A DNA stretch of 43,680 nt from Myxococcales bacterium (GTDB taxonomy: Bacteria; Myxococcota_A; Polyangia; Haliangiales; Haliangiaceae): assembly GCA_005779305.1 (NCBI GenBank), contig SXJR01000164.1:1-43680 (forward strand), read 5' to 3'. Shown piece after piece: positions 40,569-43,680 of the stretch (position 1 is its first letter; every line of letters begins with the position of its first letter). Position numbers and translations under genes: made by a program. The notes beneath the pieces are model-generated. The model worked only from the letters and a program-made list of their open reading frames with translations, ran no database searches and was not told the DNA's origin.

Positions 40569-42433
40569 GCGTCATGGCAGAGGCAGAGGCAGAAGGGACG
40601 TCCACGTCCACGTCCACGTCCACGTCGCCGTCAACGACCACGACCACGACCACGACCACGAGTCCGGAGAGGGTGGCGGGGAAGCGGACGGGGGCGGAGA
40701 TCATGTGGGAGGTGCTCGAGCAGATGGGCGTCGAGGTGGTGTTCGGTTATCCCGGCGGCGCGATCATGCCGGCCTACGACGCGTTGCCGAAGTACCGCGT
40801 GAAGCACGTGCTGGTGCGGCACGAGCAGGGCGCGGCCCACATGGCCGATGGATACGCGCGGGCGTCGGGTCGGGTCGGGGTCGCGGTCGCGACCAGCGGC
40901 CCGGGCGCGACCAACCTGGTCACGGGCATCGCCACCGCGATGCTCGACAGCGTGCCGTGCGTGTTCATCACCGGCCAGGTGTCGTCGCACCTCATCGGCA
41001 GTGACGCGTTCCAGGAGACCGACGTCACCGGCGTGACCTTGCCCATCACCAAGCACAACTGGCTGGTCACGCGCGCCCAGGACATCGGTCCCGTGCTGCG
41101 CGAGGCCTTCCACGTCGCCCTGAGTGGCCGGCCCGGGCCGGTGCTGGTCGACATCACCAAGGATGCGCAGCAGGGCTCGTGCGACTTCGATCCCGCCGAT
41201 CGCCGGCTGGCTCGGCCGGCTCGCCAGCGTCCGGTCCGCGCCACGGCCCAGGATCGCGAGGACGCGTTCGAACGCGCCGCGCGGCTCATCGATCACGCCG
41301 AGCGTCCGTTGATCCTGGCCGGCCACGGCATCGTCCAGGCCGGCGCCGCCGCCGAGCTCCTCGCCTTCGTCGAGCGCACCGGTGCCCCGGTGGCGTCGAC
41401 GCTGCTCGGGCTCGGCGGGTTCCCAGCCACCCACCCGCGCGCCCTCGGCATGATGGGCATGCACGGCGAGGCCTGGGTCAACCGCGCGGTGCAGGAGGCC
41501 GACCTGCTGATCGCGCTGGGCATGCGCTTCGACGATCGCGTCACCGGCAACCTCAAGACCTACGCGCCGCGTGCGCGCAAGATCCACGTGGACCTCGACT
41601 CGTCCGAGATCGGCAAGAACGTCGCGGTCGACGTCGCCATCGTCGACGACGTCAAGCGCGTGCTGGGCGAGCTCACGCCGCGCTGCAAGCGCCTCGACCG
41701 CACGGCGTGGATCGCCCGCATCGAGGCCGAGAAGGGCGACGCCGCGGTGCGCGACATCCAGGCCTTGCCCGACACCGGCAAGCTCCACGCCGCGCACGTC
41801 ATTCACGATCTGTGGCGGCTCACCGAGGGCAAGGCGGTGGTCGTCACCGACGTCGGCCAGCACCAGAGGTGGGTGGCGCAGTACTACACGCACGACCACG
41901 CCCGGGGCCTGGTGACCCGCGGGGGCCTCGGCACCATGGGCTTCGCGCTGCCGGCGGCGATCGGCGCTCGCTTCGCGCGGCCCGGCGACGAGGTCTGGGT
42001 GGTCGCCGGCGACGGTGGTTTCCAGATGACGGCCTGCGAGCTGTCCACCTGCGCCCAGGAGGGCATCAAGGTGAACGTCGCCATCATCAACAACGGCTAC
42101 CTCGGCATGGTCCGTCAGTGGCAGGAGATGTTCTACGGCGGTCGCTACGTGGCGACGCCGATGCGCTCGCCCGACTTCGTCAAGCTGGCCGAGGCCCACG
42201 GACTCACCGGTATGCGGGTCACGAAGCGAGCCGAGCTCGCCGCCGTGGTCGAGGCCGCGCGCCGCGAGCCCGGCACCGTGGTGATCGACTTCCGCGTCGA
42301 GCAGGAGGACTCGGTCTATCCGATGGTGCCGTCGGGCGCCGACCTCGGCGACATGATCCGCCGCCCCCACGCGCCACCCTCAGCGCTGGTCGAGACCGCC
42401 GCTGACACCGAGGAAGACGAGGTGCCCCGATGA
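40565..42433 (+). CDS. ilvB: Acetolactate synthase, large (catalytic) subunit
   Basis: A 622-aa ThDP enzyme making acetolactate or acetohydroxybutyrate. The catalytic Glu is in [16 protein letters not shown]. Other signatures are [33 protein letters not shown], the FAD-region [12 protein letters not shown], and the ThDP site [27 protein letters not shown]. The first 35 residues precede the family domain (which begins near [12 protein letters not shown]) and are low-complexity: AEAEAE, a TS repeat and a T run, encoded by hexanucleotide repeats. The GTG at 40565 overlaps ilvD by 4 nt; ATG at 40574 is an alternative. The stop overlaps the ATG of a small frame (ATGA). Confidence 0.95.
   Translation: MSVMAEAEAEGTSTSTSTSTSPSTTTTTTTTTSPERVAGKRTGAEIMWEVLEQMGVEVVFGYPGGAIMPAYDALPKYRVKHVLVRHEQGAAHMADGYARASGRVGVAVATSGPGATNLVTGIATAMLDSVPCVFITGQVSSHLIGSDAFQETDVTGVTLPITKHNWLVTRAQDIGPVLREAFHVALSGRPGPVLVDITKDAQQGSCDFDPADRRLARPARQRPVRATAQDREDAFERAARLIDHAERPLILAGHGIVQAGAAAELLAFVERTGAPVASTLLGLGGFPATHPRALGMMGMHGEAWVNRAVQEADLLIALGMRFDDRVTGNLKTYAPRARKIHVDLDSSEIGKNVAVDVAIVDDVKRVLGELTPRCKRLDRTAWIARIEAEKGDAAVRDIQALPDTGKLHAAHVIHDLWRLTEGKAVVVTDVGQHQRWVAQYYTHDHARGLVTRGGLGTMGFALPAAIGARFARPGDEVWVVAGDGGFQMTACELSTCAQEGIKVNVAIINNGYLGMVRQWQEMFYGGRYVATPMRSPDFVKLAEAHGLTGMRVTKRAELAAVVEAARREPGTVVIDFRVEQEDSVYPMVPSGADLGDMIRRPHAPPSALVETAADTEEDEVPR
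40576..40657 (+). repeat. Three consecutive hexanucleotide repeat tracts in the ilvB 5' end
   Basis: GGCAGA x3 (40576-40593), ACGTCC x4 plus a degenerate unit (40598-40627), and ACGACC x4 plus a partial unit (40634-40663). Each unit is two codons, so copy-number change keeps the frame and alters only the length of the N-terminal extension. Confidence 0.85.
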
Positions 42434-42540
42434 GCGAGCGAGTCTGCGAGCGAGCGACCTCCGTACCGGCCGAGACGGCGTTCCTCGCCGAACGAGGCCG
42501 ATCGACACGGCCCGTCCGGCGTCAGACGGAGGGGCCATGA
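42430..42540 (+). CDS. 36-codon frame bridging ilvB and ilvN with ATGA overlaps at both ends
   Basis: The ATG (42430-42432) overlaps the ilvB stop and the TGA (42538-42540) overlaps the ilvN ATG. The product would be Arg/Glu-rich ([20 protein letters not shown], then charged) with no recognised domain. It may exist to keep ribosomes coupled across the 103-bp gap. Chance is possible, since GC-rich DNA often lacks stops. Confidence 0.4.
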   Translation: MSERVCERATSVPAETAFLAERGRSTRPVRRQTEGP

Positions 42541-43085
42541 GCCCGCCCGCTGCTGCTCCGCCCCGTCCGCGCCTGCGCACGTTCGTCGCCACCGTCGAGG
42601 ACGTGCCCGGCGTGCTCAACCGGGTCGCGTCGCTGTTCCGGCGCCGCGGCTACAACATCGCGTCGCTGACGGTCGGTCAGTCCGAGCTGCCCGGCTTGTC
42701 GCGGCTGACCATCGTGGTCGCCTGCGACGACGCCACCGCGCTTCGCCTCGAGGCCAACCTGTGGAAGCTGGTCGATCTGGTCGAGGTCCACGAGCTCGAC
42801 GCCCACCAGGCCATCGAGCGCGACCTCGCCCTCATCAAGGTGCGTGCCGATCTCGGGTCGCGCGCCCAGGTCGTGCAGGCCGCCGAGCTGTTCAACGCCC
42901 GCGTCATCGACGTGGCTCCCGACGAGCTGGTGCTCGAGATCACCGCGACCCGCGACCGCGTCGACGATCTGCGTCGCGTGCTCGAACCGTTCGGCGTGAT
43001 CTCGCTGGTGCGCACCGGCGCCGTCGCCATGCCGCGCGCCGGCGTCGCCGACCCCACCCTTTCTGCCAAACCCGCTGCGAGCTGA
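42537..43085 (+). CDS. ilvN: Acetolactate synthase, small (regulatory) subunit
   Basis: A 182-aa regulatory partner of IlvB that confers valine feedback inhibition. The N-terminal ACT domain reads FVATVEDVPGVLNRVASLFRRRGYNIASLTVG, followed by LSRLTIVVACDD and the link KLVDLVEVHELDA. The C-terminal ALS_ss domain has LALIKVRADLGSRAQVVQAAELFNARVIDVAPDELVLEITATRD. Length is typical. The ATG at 42537 has a strong GGAGGGG site. The last 20 residues (AGVADPTLSAKPAAS region) are a variable tail. ilvC follows after 13 bp. Confidence 0.95.
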   Translation: MSPPAAAPPRPRLRTFVATVEDVPGVLNRVASLFRRRGYNIASLTVGQSELPGLSRLTIVVACDDATALRLEANLWKLVDLVEVHELDAHQAIERDLALIKVRADLGSRAQVVQAAELFNARVIDVAPDELVLEITATRDRVDDLRRVLEPFGVISLVRTGAVAMPRAGVADPTLSAKPAAS

Positions 43086-43098
43086 TCAGGAGATATCA

Positions 43099-43680
43099 AT
43101 GGCCACGCTCTACTACGACCAGGACGCGAACCCCGCTCTCATCAAGGCCCGCAAGGTGGGCATCATCGGCTATGGCTCGCAGGGCCACGCCCACGCCGGC
43201 AACCTCGCCGACTCGGGGGTGACCGTGAAGGTCGGCCTGCCCCCGAGCTCGAAGAGCATCGCCGTCGCCAAGGCTGCCGGCCACGAGGTGGCCGCGCCTT
43301 CCGAGGTCGCGGCCTGGGCCGACGTGGTCATGGTGCTGGTGCCCGACACCCGGCAGCCGAAGCTGTGGAAGGAAGACCTCGCGCCGCACTTCGACGGACG
43401 CAGCGACAAGATGCTGATGTTCGCCCACGGCTTCAACATCCACTACGGCACGATCGCGCCGTCGGCCGGCCTCGACGTCGCGCTGATCGCGCCCAAGGCG
43501 CCTGGTCACCGCGTGCGCGAGACCTACAAGGACGGCGGCGGGGTACCGGCGCTGCTCGCGGTCCACGCGTCGTCGTCGCCCGCGGCCAAGCCGCTGGCCA
43601 TGAGCTATGCCCACGCGCTCGGCTCGACCCGCGCCGGCCTGATCGAGACCACGTTTGGCGAGGAGACCGAGACCGATCTG
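43099..43680 (+). CDS. ilvC: Ketol-acid reductoisomerase (3' partial)
   Basis: The first 194 codons; the gene runs off the right edge. It catalyses the isomeroreduction of acetolactate with NADPH and Mg. The nucleotide-binding motif is KVGIIGYGSQGHAHAGNL, with VGLPPSSKSIAVAKA after the second strand (Ser residues typical of NADPH preference). Family blocks are MVLVPDTRQ, FAHGFNIHYGTI, APKAPGHRVRETYKDGGGVPALLAV and GLIETTFGEETETDL. The ATG at 43099 has AGGAG 7 nt upstream. It is the last visible gene of the ilvD-B-N-C operon. Confidence 0.95.
   Translation, partial: MATLYYDQDANPALIKARKVGIIGYGSQGHAHAGNLADSGVTVKVGLPPSSKSIAVAKAAGHEVAAPSEVAAWADVVMVLVPDTRQPKLWKEDLAPHFDGRSDKMLMFAHGFNIHYGTIAPSAGLDVALIAPKAPGHRVRETYKDGGGVPALLAVHASSSPAAKPLAMSYAHALGSTRAGLIETTFGEETETDL

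Overview
The window is GC-rich chromosomal DNA, most likely from a member of the Myxococcota, probably near the Kofleriaceae/Haliangiales; that rank is inference. The support is a von Willebrand/MopE-type surface protein ending in a MYXO-CTERM-like tail, two very large Ser/Thr kinase fusions, many lipoproteins, an AgmX/TonB-C-type repeat protein, and short, mostly single-gene transcription units. I saw no tRNA, rRNA or CRISPR array.

Layout. 1-5.6 kb: a Cys-rich surface protein (5' end outside), a secreted cupredoxin-like protein, an SDR oxidoreductase and a helical-repeat protein. 5.7-14.2 kb: a long acyl-CoA dehydrogenase behind a FadR-type operator, Pal, a small secreted protein, an ExbD-domain lipoprotein with YaeQ, MiaE, an M3 peptidase lipoprotein and an isovaleryl-CoA-dehydrogenase-like enzyme. 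14.2-20.3 kb: a kinase-AAA ATPase regulator divergent from a lipid kinase, and a GHL10-type lipoprotein. 20.3-24.9 kb: a wrecked methyltransferase gene, an unknown and possibly immunity-like protein, inositol-phosphate synthase and two overlapping lipoprotein genes. 24.9-30.4 kb: a kinase-WD40 protein, a small inverted-repeat element inside an 83-bp duplication, a GDPD phosphodiesterase and an AgmX-like protein. 30.4-38.5 kb: SlyD-like PPIase, LEA14-like lipoprotein, BioB, sirtuin, cobalamin adenosyltransferase, a conserved unknown, RecQ, a remnant EamA transporter and a coiled-coil protein. 38.5-43.7 kb: the branched-chain amino-acid operon ilvD-ilvB-ilvN-ilvC, running off the end.

The strongest regulatory find is ahead of ilvD. 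A 46-codon open frame unusually rich in Val/Ile/Leu is followed by mutually exclusive antiterminator and terminator stems with a T-rich tail, which is a textbook ribosome-mediated attenuator. In the same operon a 36-codon frame fits exactly between ilvB and ilvN with ATGA overlaps at both ends, and the ilvB N-terminus is encoded by three hexanucleotide tracts.

Other themes are: TANNNT boxes 5-8 nt upstream of many start codons lacking a Shine-Dalgarno sequence (likely leaderless transcription), including two divergent pairs that share one symmetric TANNNTA box; gene remnants with internal deletions; and simple repeats or hairpins between convergent genes. All functional statements come from reading motifs by eye; no database search was run.
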